Below the pieces are notes generated by a model that saw nothing but the letters and a program-made list of their open reading frames with translations, ran no database searches and was not told the origin of the DNA. Positions 29,182-37,599 of a stretch of DNA of 64,000 nucleotides are shown piece by piece; within the stretch, counting starts at the first letter, position 1; every line of letters starts with the position of its first letter. The translations under genes were made by a program, and so were the position numbers. This DNA comes from Poriferisodalis sp965116245. GTDB taxonomy: Bacteria > Actinomycetota > Acidimicrobiia > Acidimicrobiales > Poriferisodalaceae. The stretch covers positions 558,001 through 622,000 of the forward strand of contig OZ220497.1 in the NCBI GenBank assembly GCA_965116245.1. The letters run 5' to 3'.

Positions 29182-30450
29182 TCAGGAGCTAGCAGCCGCC
29201 CGCACAGTGGTGGCTACGTCTGGCGTCGTGTCTACACCGTGGAAGTTCTGGAGCCGCTCAATGGTCTCGCCGTAGCGCTCACGCTTGTGTGCCTCCCGCT
29301 CAGGCGCACGTTCGGCAAACTCGGGCATCACTTCGGATGCGAACAGCTCCATCGACTCACAGATGTCCTCATGGCGATTGCCTCCCGCCTGGCTGACGAA
29401 GATCAGCTCGTCGACACCTGCCTCCTCGTAGGCCCTCACGAACTCTCGGATCTGGTCCGGCGTGCCTATGCAGCCCCGCAGCGAGTCCAGCCCGCCGTTA
29501 GTCACAAGGTTGTCTGCGCCGTTGCCATCGGGTGCGCCCAGCGATGCTTGCACTTGGGCGTTCAGTTTCGAGAAACCCATCTCCTCGCGCTTCTCGCAGA
29601 ACTCACTCCAGATGTCGGTATGTCCAGGTCTATGCGTGCCAAATGCGTAGTAGTGCAAGAGCGAGTAGGCGAAGAAATGAAAACCATCAAGACCTCGGTC
29701 AATCGCTGTTTGCTCATCGCGATGGCACATGAAACCGGAGGTAACTGCAATGTTGGGGTTCGGCACCAAACCCACAGGATCGGTACAGGCCTCAAAGGCG
29801 GCGTAGTAGTCCGAAACCCACTGTCGGGCCTCATCGGGGTCAATAAACGAGAAACTCAGTGCTCCGAGAGCTCGCCTGCCTGCCATCAAGATCGTGTCGC
29901 GCTGACTGCAAGCCACCCACATCGGCGGGTGCGGGCGCTGAATCGGCTTCGGCACGACGTTGCGAACCGGCATTGAGAAGAACTTGCCGGTGTAGCCCTC
30001 ATAGGGCGTTTGGGCCATCATCTTGGCAATCTCAGGCGCCGCTTCCTCCCACATCGCCCGCTTGTCGGCTCGATGAATCTCAAAGCCGCCTAGCTCCATG
30101 TCACTGGATGTTTCGCCGGTGCCGAACTCCACCCGACCGTTTGAGATGATGTCAAGTGTGCCTATGCGCTCGGCCACGCGGGCAGGATGGTTGTAACCAG
30201 GCAGCACCGGGATGATGCCGTGACCAATGCGAATGTTGCGGGTAGTCGCCGCACATGCGGACAAGAACACCTCAGGTGCAGACGAGTGCGAATACTCCTC
30301 TAGGAAGTGATGCTCAACCTCCCACACAGTGCTGAAGCCGAGCTTGTCGGCGAGCTGAACTTGCTCCAGAGCTTCGTGCATGATCCGCGCCTCAGCCCCG
30401 TCGTCCCAAGGGCGCGGCAATTGATGCTCGTAGAAGATGCTGAATCGCAT
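29182..30450 (-). CDS. LLM class flavin-dependent oxidoreductase (paralogue)
   Basis: 422 aa, paralogous over its length to 14407-15639: MRFSIFYEHQLPRPWDDGAE, WEVEHHFLEEYSHSSAPEVF, VPKPIQRPHPPMWVACSQRD. It differs by an insertion around residues 310-325 (QASLGAPDGNGADNLVTNGG) and a different C-terminus. Monooxygenation of a small organic substrate is expected. Upstream, at 30470-30495, short repeats (cgtgctgctaag, cgtgcgactaag) fill the space to the divergent ABC cluster. Confidence 0.87.
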   Translation of the reverse strand: MRFSIFYEHQLPRPWDDGAEARIMHEALEQVQLADKLGFSTVWEVEHHFLEEYSHSSAPEVFLSACAATTRNIRIGHGIIPVLPGYNHPARVAERIGTLDIISNGRVEFGTGETSSDMELGGFEIHRADKRAMWEEAAPEIAKMMAQTPYEGYTGKFFSMPVRNVVPKPIQRPHPPMWVACSQRDTILMAGRRALGALSFSFIDPDEARQWVSDYYAAFEACTDPVGLVPNPNIAVTSGFMCHRDEQTAIDRGLDGFHFFAYSLLHYYAFGTHRPGHTDIWSEFCEKREEMGFSKLNAQVQASLGAPDGNGADNLVTNGGLDSLRGCIGTPDQIREFVRAYEEAGVDELIFVSQAGGNRHEDICESMELFASEVMPEFAERAPEREAHKRERYGETIERLQNFHGVDTTPDVATTVRAAASS

Positions 30451-30630
30451 GAGTGGTTCCCCCCTAAGCGTGCTGCTAAGCGTGCGACTAAGAGTGCCGC
30501 GTTGAACCTAGACGGCGAAGATCAAAGGTGCCCGCGACTCAGGTTCATCGGGCGAGTTCATCGTTGCAGAGTGAATCGCAGAGTGATTGGGGGGTTTGAT
30601 GTACCTAGGTGAGCGCGTTTGGGTGAGCAA

Positions 30631-31353
30631 ATGACTCCAGCATTGGAAGTGCGGAACTTAGTAGCTGGTTGGAGCGGTGTGCCAGCGGTACGCGACCTGT
30701 GCATTCACGTCAATCCCGGCGAAGTAGTGGCACTGCTCGGGCCTAACGGTGCTGGCAAGACAACGACGTTGCTGACTGTCGCGGGGGTGCTGCGGCCCAT
30801 TGACGGCGAGGTAGATGTGCTCGGCGAACCGCTGGATGGGGCGAGCGCTCACGAGGTAGCCCGGCGGGGCGTGGCGCTGCTACCCGAGGACCGTGGCATC
30901 TTCTTTCAACTCAGCGTTGCGGAGAACCTGCGATTGCACCGCCACAGGCGCAGCGGGGTAACTGACTCCGACATCGTGGGCTGGTTTCCGACTTTGGGCC
31001 GACTGCTGGATCGTCGAACCGGCTTGCTCTCCGGCGGCGAGCAGCAGATGCTGGCCTTGGCCTGCAAGCTCATCGCCGATCCGCGGCTGCTTCTAGTGGA
31101 CGAGTTGAGTTTGGGACTCGCACCGATTGTCGTTGAACGCTTGTCGCCCGTGGTGCGACGCATTGCAGACGAATCCGACACTGCAGTGCTGCTCGTGGAA
31201 CAGCACGTGCCTACCGCTCTCGCCATAGCCGACCGCATATATGTTCTAAATCACGGTGTACTTGCGCTATCGGCCACTACTGAGGAACTGGCGCAGCGTC
31301 CCGAGGTGCTTGAGGCCAGCTACTTCGGTAAGCGCGCCTGCGACCACGACTAG
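30631..31353 (+). CDS. LivF-type ABC transporter ATP-binding protein
   Basis: 240 aa. Walker A is LLGPNGAGKTTTLL, the signature is LLSGGEQQMLALAC, Walker B is PRLLLVDELSLGLAP and the switch His is in LLVEQHVPTAL. The sequence VALLPEDRGIFFQLSVAENL is typical of LivF-type (branched-chain amino acid/amide) ATPases. ATG 30631 with GGTGAG upstream is preferred over a TTG at 30619. It is the first gene of a three-gene importer unit (ATPase, binding protein, fused permease-permease-ATPase). Confidence 0.9.
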   Translation: MTPALEVRNLVAGWSGVPAVRDLCIHVNPGEVVALLGPNGAGKTTTLLTVAGVLRPIDGEVDVLGEPLDGASAHEVARRGVALLPEDRGIFFQLSVAENLRLHRHRRSGVTDSDIVGWFPTLGRLLDRRTGLLSGGEQQMLALACKLIADPRLLLVDELSLGLAPIVVERLSPVVRRIADESDTAVLLVEQHVPTALAIADRIYVLNHGVLALSATTEELAQRPEVLEASYFGKRACDHD

Positions 31354-31366
31354 CGTCAGGTCACCC

Positions 31367-32752
31367 ATGAGTATTTTCACAAAATCCACGGCTGTAAGAC
31401 CCAGCGCTACGCCATGGCTGGCATTACTCGTGGCGTGCTGCATCGCAGCGGCGGCTTGCAGTAGTGCCGGGGACAGCGGCGGAGCATCGGGCGCCGCGGG
31501 CGGTAACCGTGATGTCGGTGGCGACGCAAGCAGTGACATGGGCAACGCAGCGCGCGACGCTGGTTCCCAGGCTGGTGACTCGGGCGATCTAGACAACCGG
31601 AGGGACACCGCGTCACCGTCTATGGATCGAACCGGTGAGGTGATCAAGGTCGGCTACGTAAACAACGAAGGCGGCAACATCTCTCTGCCCGAGCTGCGCA
31701 TAGGCGGCGAGGTGGCTATCGACACCGTCAACAAGACAGGCGGCATCCACGGAGCGATCATCGAACCGATCATCTGCCTCTCAGATGGCTCACCTGAGAG
31801 CGCCATCAACTGCGCCATCAAGCTCATTGAGGAAGATGTGGTGTTGGCCTACATGGGAATTGAGATGGCATCGGAAGCTGCGCTCCCGCTGTGGCTGGAC
31901 GCTGGCATTCCCTACGTCTCGTCTCACTCTTGGGGCCCCACTGAGCGGAACAGCCCCGGCGCATTCCTGCTCCACGTAGCGACCGGCGCGTTTGCCGTCG
32001 GTCCCGCCAAGATCTTCAGCGAACTCGGTATTGACCATGTGGCACTGCTGGTGCAAGACACAGCTACAGGTTTGGACTATGTAGAAAAGGTCTTCGCGCC
32101 GATCCTTGAGTATCACAACATCAGGACAACACTCGTGGTGGTTGATGCGGCTGCGCCTGATTGGGCCGCAGCCATCGCCGCGGCGCAGTCCGCCGAGGTT
32201 GAGGGCATGATGGGCCAGTTAGACGAATTCGGCTGTATCGGCATGGTCGGCCAAGCTGCCGCTAGTGGTTTCGACAAACCCATCTTTGCCGGATCATGCA
32301 CGTTGTTCATTGACTTGCTCGGGTCCGCTGCGGCTGGCACCTACACGCAAGGCGATCAGTGGACAACGTCGGTGCAGGAGTTTGCGCCGCCGGAGATTCA
32401 AGACAGGCTCAAGTCGTACGATTCGGAGATGAAAGCAGCGGGCCATGAGCTGCTCGTCGACGGCTTCGCTGTAGCGCCCTACGGTGCCTGGCGCGAGATC
32501 GCGTTCATCCTTGAGACAATTGAGGGGTCCATCACAGCCGCCTCAGTGAGCGATGCATTCACCAATGCCGGTGAGACACCAGGCTGGTTCGGCCCCAATC
32601 TGAAATGCGGACAAGCGCCATGGCCACCTGAGTCCTCGCATTGCATGTCGCACATCATGGTTTGGAAGGTCATCGAGAAAGATGACGGAACGCTGGGTCG
32701 GCTAGTTATTGGCGACGGGCTCTTTGACGCATATCCGCTCAGCGGTCTCTAG
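31367..32752 (+). CDS. LivJ-like substrate-binding lipoprotein
   Basis: 461 aa. A lipoprotein signal ends in the lipobox AACS (LLVACCIAAAACSSAGDSGG). A Gly/Asp/Ser linker follows, then a Peripla_BP_6-like fold: VIKVGYVNNEGGNISLPELR, GGEVAIDTVNKTGGIHGAII, DHVALLVQDTATGLDYVEKV. It would capture a small amino acid-, amide- or aromatic acid-like ligand outside the membrane for the Liv-type transporter. The frame is open upstream into the livF-like gene, but ATG 31367 directly precedes the signal peptide and lies 13 bp after the livF-like stop. Confidence 0.88.
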   Translation: MSIFTKSTAVRPSATPWLALLVACCIAAAACSSAGDSGGASGAAGGNRDVGGDASSDMGNAARDAGSQAGDSGDLDNRRDTASPSMDRTGEVIKVGYVNNEGGNISLPELRIGGEVAIDTVNKTGGIHGAIIEPIICLSDGSPESAINCAIKLIEEDVVLAYMGIEMASEAALPLWLDAGIPYVSSHSWGPTERNSPGAFLLHVATGAFAVGPAKIFSELGIDHVALLVQDTATGLDYVEKVFAPILEYHNIRTTLVVVDAAAPDWAAAIAAAQSAEVEGMMGQLDEFGCIGMVGQAAASGFDKPIFAGSCTLFIDLLGSAAAGTYTQGDQWTTSVQEFAPPEIQDRLKSYDSEMKAAGHELLVDGFAVAPYGAWREIAFILETIEGSITAASVSDAFTNAGETPGWFGPNLKCGQAPWPPESSHCMSHIMVWKVIEKDDGTLGRLVIGDGLFDAYPLSGL

Positions 32753-32793
32753 GCCGGATGATCAACAGGCCAGCGTGAGGCGTAGCGGCCAAC

Positions 32794-35706
32794 GTGGACC
32801 AGTATTTTCTCTTCGCGATTGTTGGCCTCGGACTCGGCTGCGTCTATGCAGCGCTCGCCATGGGCCTCGTCATCACCTACCGGGGTACCAGCATTATCAA
32901 CTTCGCCACTGGCGCTATGGCCATGTGGGGCGCCTACGTCTACGACGAGCTAAGAAGCACCGGCGATCTGATACTGCCGGTCGTCGTTATTCGTCATCGG
33001 GTGAGCCTGGGAGGCGCCTCACAGTCCGTACCGTTCGCCTGGGCAATGTTGCTCGCGGTGTTGTCGTGCAGCCTCATCGGACTACTGATGCACTTCGGAG
33101 TGTTTCGACCGCTTCGGCGTGCGCCAATCCTGGCTCGCGTCGTGGCATCGGTCGGCGTGCTGCTGGTTGTTCAAGCGCTAATCGTGATGCACTTCACGAA
33201 CGCCGCCCGCGTAGTAGCGCCCATTCTGCCCAACGAGCCGGTCAGCCTTGCTGGCACCAGCTTCTCGCGTGACCGTCTGTGGCTAACTGCCGTAGTCCTA
33301 GCAACTGCGGTGGCCGCCTGGGCATGGTTTCGCTTCACACGTCTGGGGCTTGCGACACGAGCGTCCACCGAAAACGAGCAGGCAGTCAGTTTGGCGCGCT
33401 ACTCACCGCAGCAGCTAGCGGGTGCCACCTGGGTGCTTTCAAGCACAGTCGCTGGATTCCTGGTCATCTTGGCTTCCCCAGTCCTGGGGCTGAATCCACT
33501 GATCTACGTACTGGCCATCGTGCCCGCCCTGGCGGCGGCGGTGATAGGGCGGCTGCTTTCCATCGCGGTCACGGTGGCAGCCGCGTTCGGCCTCGGCATC
33601 TTCCAATCAATCGTCGTCTACCAGACCACTAATCCTTGGTGGCCGGACTGGGCCATAACAGGAATATCGGACGCCCTGCCATTCGGTGTCATCGTCATTG
33701 CGCTGTTCTGGCTGGGCCACACGCTGCCTAATCGCGGCGCGATCCAAGCCGACGCCCTACCCGAAGTCACACGCCCCCCAATGCGTGCAGGCACTGTCGG
33801 CGCAGTAGTGGCGGCCGCGGGCTTGATGTTGGTGGTGACCCAAGGCAGCTACCGCATCGGGATCATCACCAGCATGATCATGACAGTGGTGATGTTGTCG
33901 TTGGTGGTGCTTACCGGGTTGGTCGGCCAGATCTCTTTGGCCCAAGCTGCCATAGCTGGCGCTGCGGGGTTTTCCCTCAGCAAACTGGGTGATTCGCTCG
34001 GCGTGCCGTTTCCGTTGTCTGCGTTGCTGGCGACGCTGGTGGCCACAGCATTTGGCGTCGTGGTGGGCATTCCCGCTCTGCGGATTCGAGGGGCGCAACT
34101 GGCGGTGGTCACGCTTTCGGGGGCAGTAGCGCTTGAAGAATTCGTGTTCCGCAATCCCTCCATCTCCGGACTGTTCGGTAATCCCATCTCCGATCCGACA
34201 CTGTTCGGATGGAATCTGGGCATGCGTGAGGGGCGAAATCTGGCTCGCCTGGAATTTGGGTTTCTGGTGCTCGTTGTGGTGACTTTATGCACCATCGCTG
34301 TCGGGAACTTGGCCCGCAGCGCCACTGGACGGCGATTCTTGGCAATCAGATCCAATGAGCGAGCTGGAGCGTCAATCGGAATCTCGGTCACGGGAACCAA
34401 GCTGCTGGCCTTCGGAATCGCCTCGTTCCTGGCTGGCGTGGGCGGCTCGCTCATCGGCTTCAGCCGCGGTCAGCTTTCCGCCGACAGCTTTGCCGTGCTG
34501 ATCGGCCTGAGCTATCTGGCTTTGGCCTATCTGTGCGGAATCACCAGCGTCGCCGGGGCGATTGTGGCTGGACTGTTCGCGCCGCTTGGCATCTTCTATA
34601 TCTCAGTTGACCGGATCGCGCCGCTGGGTCGCTGGTATCAGTTGGGGGCCGGTCTCGCACTGGTGTTTACCGCCATCTTCTTCTCTGAAGGCGTTGCAGG
34701 TGCGTACCGGCAAAACCTGCGCCGACTCAAAGCCTGGCGAGCTGGCAGGCAAGCAGTCGCAGCCATGCGTGTCCGGCGCGATGCCGCGTTCTCGGCGGAC
34801 CCAGCGAACCCGGCGGGCCCAGTTACCTCAGACAGCCCAGCTACCTCAGACAGCCCAGTTACCTCAGACAGCCCAGCTACCTCAGACAGCAAGGTGCCTG
34901 TACCCGCCGCTGGGCGCTACCGGCGAAAGATGCGGTCAACAGACTTTGAAACCTCTCCCGTAGCACTTGACGTGCGCGATCTCACCGTGCGGTTTGGGGC
35001 ACTAACGGCTGTTGACGGTGTATCGCTTCAGGTCCGGGAGGGCGAGATCGTCGGGCTAATTGGACCAAACGGCGCTGGCAAGACCACCTTCGTGGATGCG
35101 CTCACAGGCTTCGTACCCTCACGCGGGCAAGTCACGCTGTGCGGACAGCCGCTCACCGGCAAGGCGCCTCATGCGCGGGCCCGGCTGGGGTTGACGCGGA
35201 CATGGCAGTCGCTTGAGTTGTTTGACGATCTGACCGTGCGAGAAAACGTGCAGGTAGCTGCCGAACGTTCCTCGATCGGCTCCGTGCTCGCCGACTTTGT
35301 GATGCCAAACAGGCCCGCTGATGTGTCTCAGGTTGACACGGCAATGGAGCTTGTCGGCTTAGCCCGCGATACTGAGTCAAAGCCGTCAAGCCTGCCGCTC
35401 GGCAGCCAGAAACTGGTCGGCGTGGCGCGAGCGCTCGCTCCAGCGCCACGGACTTTGTTGGCCGACGAGCCCGCTGCGGGACTCACAACTGCTGAGAGCA
35501 TCGCTTTGGGTGTGCGGCTGCTTGACGTGGCCTCAGAGGGCGTGGCGATTCTGCTCATAGACCACGACATGGGTCTGGTGCTGGAAGTGTGCGACTACAT
35601 CTACGTGCTCGAATTTGGGCGCATCATCGCAGCGGGCACACCCGCTGAGATTCGGGTCAACGAAGCTGTCGTAGACGCCTATCTCGGTTCGGATGCCTAT
35701 GCCTGA
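32794..35706 (+). CDS. Fused LivH-LivM-LivG ABC transporter (two permeases plus ATPase)
   Basis: 970 aa. Residues 1-315 are a LivH-type permease (GLGLGCVYAALAMGLVITYR, TSIINFATGAMAMWGAYVYD). Residues about 330-640 are a LivM-type permease (LTGLVGQISLAQAAIAGAAG, RFLAIRSNERAGASIGISVT). A 60-aa linker contains the repeat TSDSPATSDSPVTSDS. Residues about 720-970 are a LivG-type ATPase (VGLIGPNGAGKTTFVDALTG, LPLGSQKLVGVARAL, TLLADEPAAGLT, LLIDHDMGLVLEV). These parts are normally separate; permease-permease and permease-ATPase fusions are known, but all three in one chain is uncommon. In the ATPase, the signature LPLGSQKLV departs from the usual LSGGQ. Start GTG 32794. Confidence 0.9.
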   Translation: MDQYFLFAIVGLGLGCVYAALAMGLVITYRGTSIINFATGAMAMWGAYVYDELRSTGDLILPVVVIRHRVSLGGASQSVPFAWAMLLAVLSCSLIGLLMHFGVFRPLRRAPILARVVASVGVLLVVQALIVMHFTNAARVVAPILPNEPVSLAGTSFSRDRLWLTAVVLATAVAAWAWFRFTRLGLATRASTENEQAVSLARYSPQQLAGATWVLSSTVAGFLVILASPVLGLNPLIYVLAIVPALAAAVIGRLLSIAVTVAAAFGLGIFQSIVVYQTTNPWWPDWAITGISDALPFGVIVIALFWLGHTLPNRGAIQADALPEVTRPPMRAGTVGAVVAAAGLMLVVTQGSYRIGIITSMIMTVVMLSLVVLTGLVGQISLAQAAIAGAAGFSLSKLGDSLGVPFPLSALLATLVATAFGVVVGIPALRIRGAQLAVVTLSGAVALEEFVFRNPSISGLFGNPISDPTLFGWNLGMREGRNLARLEFGFLVLVVVTLCTIAVGNLARSATGRRFLAIRSNERAGASIGISVTGTKLLAFGIASFLAGVGGSLIGFSRGQLSADSFAVLIGLSYLALAYLCGITSVAGAIVAGLFAPLGIFYISVDRIAPLGRWYQLGAGLALVFTAIFFSEGVAGAYRQNLRRLKAWRAGRQAVAAMRVRRDAAFSADPANPAGPVTSDSPATSDSPVTSDSPATSDSKVPVPAAGRYRRKMRSTDFETSPVALDVRDLTVRFGALTAVDGVSLQVREGEIVGLIGPNGAGKTTFVDALTGFVPSRGQVTLCGQPLTGKAPHARARLGLTRTWQSLELFDDLTVRENVQVAAERSSIGSVLADFVMPNRPADVSQVDTAMELVGLARDTESKPSSLPLGSQKLVGVARALAPAPRTLLADEPAAGLTTAESIALGVRLLDVASEGVAILLIDHDMGLVLEVCDYIYVLEFGRIIAAGTPAEIRVNEAVVDAYLGSDAYA
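34826..34893 (+). repeat. 18-bp coding tandem repeat in the fused transporter linker
   Basis: About four units of ttacctcagacagcccag-like sequence encode TSDSPA/TSDSPV between the LivM-like and LivG-like parts. Being a multiple of three, copy changes would keep the frame. Confidence 0.85.
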
Positions 35707-35787
35707 GCTGGGCCGCGTGAGCTGGGTTGCCTGAGCTGGGGGGATTCCGGTTCGGCGGTGTGACTGACCGCAAGTAGGGTGGCAGCT

Positions 35788-36456
35788 ATGTCGTATAAGC
35801 AAGTGGAGTACCACCCAGCATTTGAGGAGTACTCCGAGACTGTCTACGAGCTGGCGGAGGATGGTGTTGAGGTCATTCAGGCCCGCATCGCTGAACGTCT
35901 GGAAGTTTCGCGCCCGGCCGTGTCGGAGATGATCCGGCGCATGCAGCGCGAAGGGCTGGTCAATGTTGACGACAACGCTCGCATCAGCCTCACCGACGAG
36001 GGTGAGGAAATCGCCACCATGGTGGTTCGCCGCCATCGCCTCGCTGAGCGATTCCTGACCGACATCCTCAAGCTGAGTTGGGCCGACGCGCACCATGAAG
36101 CGGGCCGCTGGGAGCACGTGATCTCACCCGTAGTGGAACAAGCCATGATGGACGTGCTTGACGATCCAAACACTTGTCCCCACGGCAACCCCATTCCGGG
36201 TAGCGACTATGAGGCACCTGAATATGTCTCGTCTCTCGCTCAAATCAAGACAAACCACACGTTTACCGTGATGCGTATTCCCGAAGAGCTGGAGTTTGAG
36301 CCGGGCCAGTTGGAGTTCTTGGAGAAGTCCGGTCTCATGCCGGGCCGCACTGGTGCCATGATCTCAGTGTCACCCGACGGCACTGTCACCGTGGAGATGA
36401 GCGAGGGCACTGTGGGCGTCAGCGCCTTCACCGCCGAGCGCATCCTGGTTACTTGA
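35788..36456 (+). CDS. DtxR/IdeR-family metal-dependent regulator
   Basis: 222 aa with the three DtxR domains: a wHTH (ARIAERLEVSRPAVSEMIRR), a dimerisation and metal domain (RRHRLAERFLTDILKLSWAD, then AHHEAGRWEHVIS and GNPIPGSDYEAP), and a C-terminal SH3-like FeoA-type domain (FLEKSGLMPGRTGAMISVSP). Aligned by eye to DtxR, ancillary-site residues His79, Glu83 and His98 and primary-site Glu105 and His106 are kept. Primary ligands Met10 and Cys102 are replaced by Glu (EEYSETVYEL) and Gly (HEAGRWEH). This suggests altered metal preference (inference). Start ATG 35788 with AGGGTGG upstream; a GTG at 35779 is also possible. A DtxR-like box and bfd/bfr follow immediately. Confidence 0.88.
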   Translation: MSYKQVEYHPAFEEYSETVYELAEDGVEVIQARIAERLEVSRPAVSEMIRRMQREGLVNVDDNARISLTDEGEEIATMVVRRHRLAERFLTDILKLSWADAHHEAGRWEHVISPVVEQAMMDVLDDPNTCPHGNPIPGSDYEAPEYVSSLAQIKTNHTFTVMRIPEELEFEPGQLEFLEKSGLMPGRTGAMISVSPDGTVTVEMSEGTVGVSAFTAERILVT

Positions 36457-36579
36457 GGGCCACTCAAGGCTGCTCCTGAAGCTAAGCAACAAGCTATCCG
36501 ACACCGTCGACGGTGGCTGTCGCGGCTTGTGGCTGGCGTTTGACTTGCGCTGGCTTGCGCGGAAGTTGTGTGAGCATCG

Positions 36580-36598
36580 TTAGTATTGCCTAACATAG
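36580..36598 (+). promoter_or_regulatory. DtxR/IdeR-like iron box upstream of bfd
   Basis: TTAGTATTGCCTAACATAG matches the DtxR/IdeR consensus TTAGGTTAGCCTAACCTAA at 14 of 19 positions by eye, including the GCCTAAC core. It lies about 60 bp before bfd and just after the dtxR-like gene, where an operator would be expected. Confidence 0.65.
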
Positions 36599-36658
36599 GT
36601 CATCAAGCGTGCGTGGCTCTGAGTCGGCTTCGCAACAGTTCGGAGGTCCGGCACCTTC

Positions 36659-36889
36659 ATGATCGTCTGCCAGTGTCTTGCCACGAACGAAGCCTCTATC
36701 AGGCACGTTTATGCACGCGGTGGCACCACGGTGCGCGAAGTGGCTCTGGCTTGCGGTGCCGGTTCGGACTGCGCCGGTTGCGTTGAGACGATCCAGGCGG
36801 TGCTTGACCAGTGCTTGCTTGAGAGCCTCTATCCCGAGCACCACCACGTCCACTCCATCGCGTTCGAGAAAATCAGAGTCGGCAACTAG
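36659..36889 (+). CDS. bfd: Bacterioferritin-associated ferredoxin
   Basis: 76 aa. The four Cys ligands of the [2Fe-2S] cluster follow the Bfd spacing C-x-C ... C-x2-C (MIVCQC and SDCAGC). Bfd reduces the core iron of bacterioferritin so that it can be released. GGAGG lies upstream of ATG 36659 at somewhat long spacing. The iron box before it and bfr after it make the assignment secure. The C-terminus with EHHHVHS is unusual. Confidence 0.9.
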   Translation: MIVCQCLATNEASIRHVYARGGTTVREVALACGAGSDCAGCVETIQAVLDQCLLESLYPEHHHVHSIAFEKIRVGN

Positions 36890-36989
36890 AGAAGCCACCA
36901 ACCAGGGAAGCCACCAAAGAAGAGACCGCGAGTCGCTGCGTGCGCCTGACGCCGCTGCGCCTTGAGTCTGTGCGCCTAGAGTCTTGTTC

Positions 36990-37460
36990 ATGCGTGGATC
37001 CCCAGAGGTCATCGACTTCCTGAACGAAGCTCTGACAGCAGAGCTGACAGCCATCAACCAGTACTTCGCTGCCTCCAAGATCGCTAGCAACTGGGGTTAT
37101 GAGCGATTGGCCTCCCAGTATCGCGAGGAGTCGATGGAGGAGATGCGCGATGCCGACCGGCTGATTGAGCGCATCCTGCTACTAGATGCGCTACCCAACA
37201 TGCAGCGCTTGGGCGCTGTGATGATCGGTGAGACAGTGCCCGAGCAACTCTCCCTGGACCGGCAACTAGAGGAAGCAGCGATTGAGCGGTATCGCAACGG
37301 CGTTCGCTTGTGTCTGGATCACGGCGATGCCGGTACCCGAGAACTGCTAGAGCACCTGCTGGTAGGTGAGGAAGAGCATCTGGACTGGATTGAGACTCAG
37401 CAAAGCCTCATCGAGGACATCGGAGTTGAGCGCTACCTGCAGTCCCAGATAGCCGAATGA
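36990..37460 (+). CDS. bfr: Bacterioferritin
   Basis: 156 aa, full length (EVIDFLNEALTAELTAINQY, ERILLLDALPNMQRLG, GEEEHLDWIETQQSLIEDIG, YLQSQIAE). Against E. coli Bfr by eye, ferroxidase ligands Glu18, Glu51, Glu94, Glu127 and His130 and the haem-ligating Met52 are kept. The position of His54 is Asp (EEMRDADRL instead of DEMKHADR). Start ATG 36990; a TTG at 36984 is less likely. The 100-bp gap after bfd is filled with short repeats (gaagccaccaa). Confidence 0.92.
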   Translation: MRGSPEVIDFLNEALTAELTAINQYFAASKIASNWGYERLASQYREESMEEMRDADRLIERILLLDALPNMQRLGAVMIGETVPEQLSLDRQLEEAAIERYRNGVRLCLDHGDAGTRELLEHLLVGEEEHLDWIETQQSLIEDIGVERYLQSQIAE

Positions 37461-37499
37461 AGATGGCAGCATCGAAGATCGGCGCATCGAGATAGGCGA

Positions 37500-37599
37500 C
37501 TGAAGCGCTACCCAGAGGCGCGACTGCGCGGGGACTTGGGGACTCGGCTACCCAGAGAGCCAAAGGCCCAAAGACGTCGTAACTCAGAGACCCAGAGAC
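37500..37599. repeat. Imperfect repeats downstream of bfr
   Basis: Variants of gactcggctacccagaga, aactcagagacccagaga and ctacccagag recur between the convergent bfr and DUF3179 genes. Confidence 0.6.

Noticed and set aside
33849..34454. Long minus-strand frame opposite the fused transporter
   Set aside because: It is a mirror of a strongly coding plus-strand membrane protein; composition (Pro, Ala, Arg, Ser-rich) and lack of motifs indicate a shadow frame.
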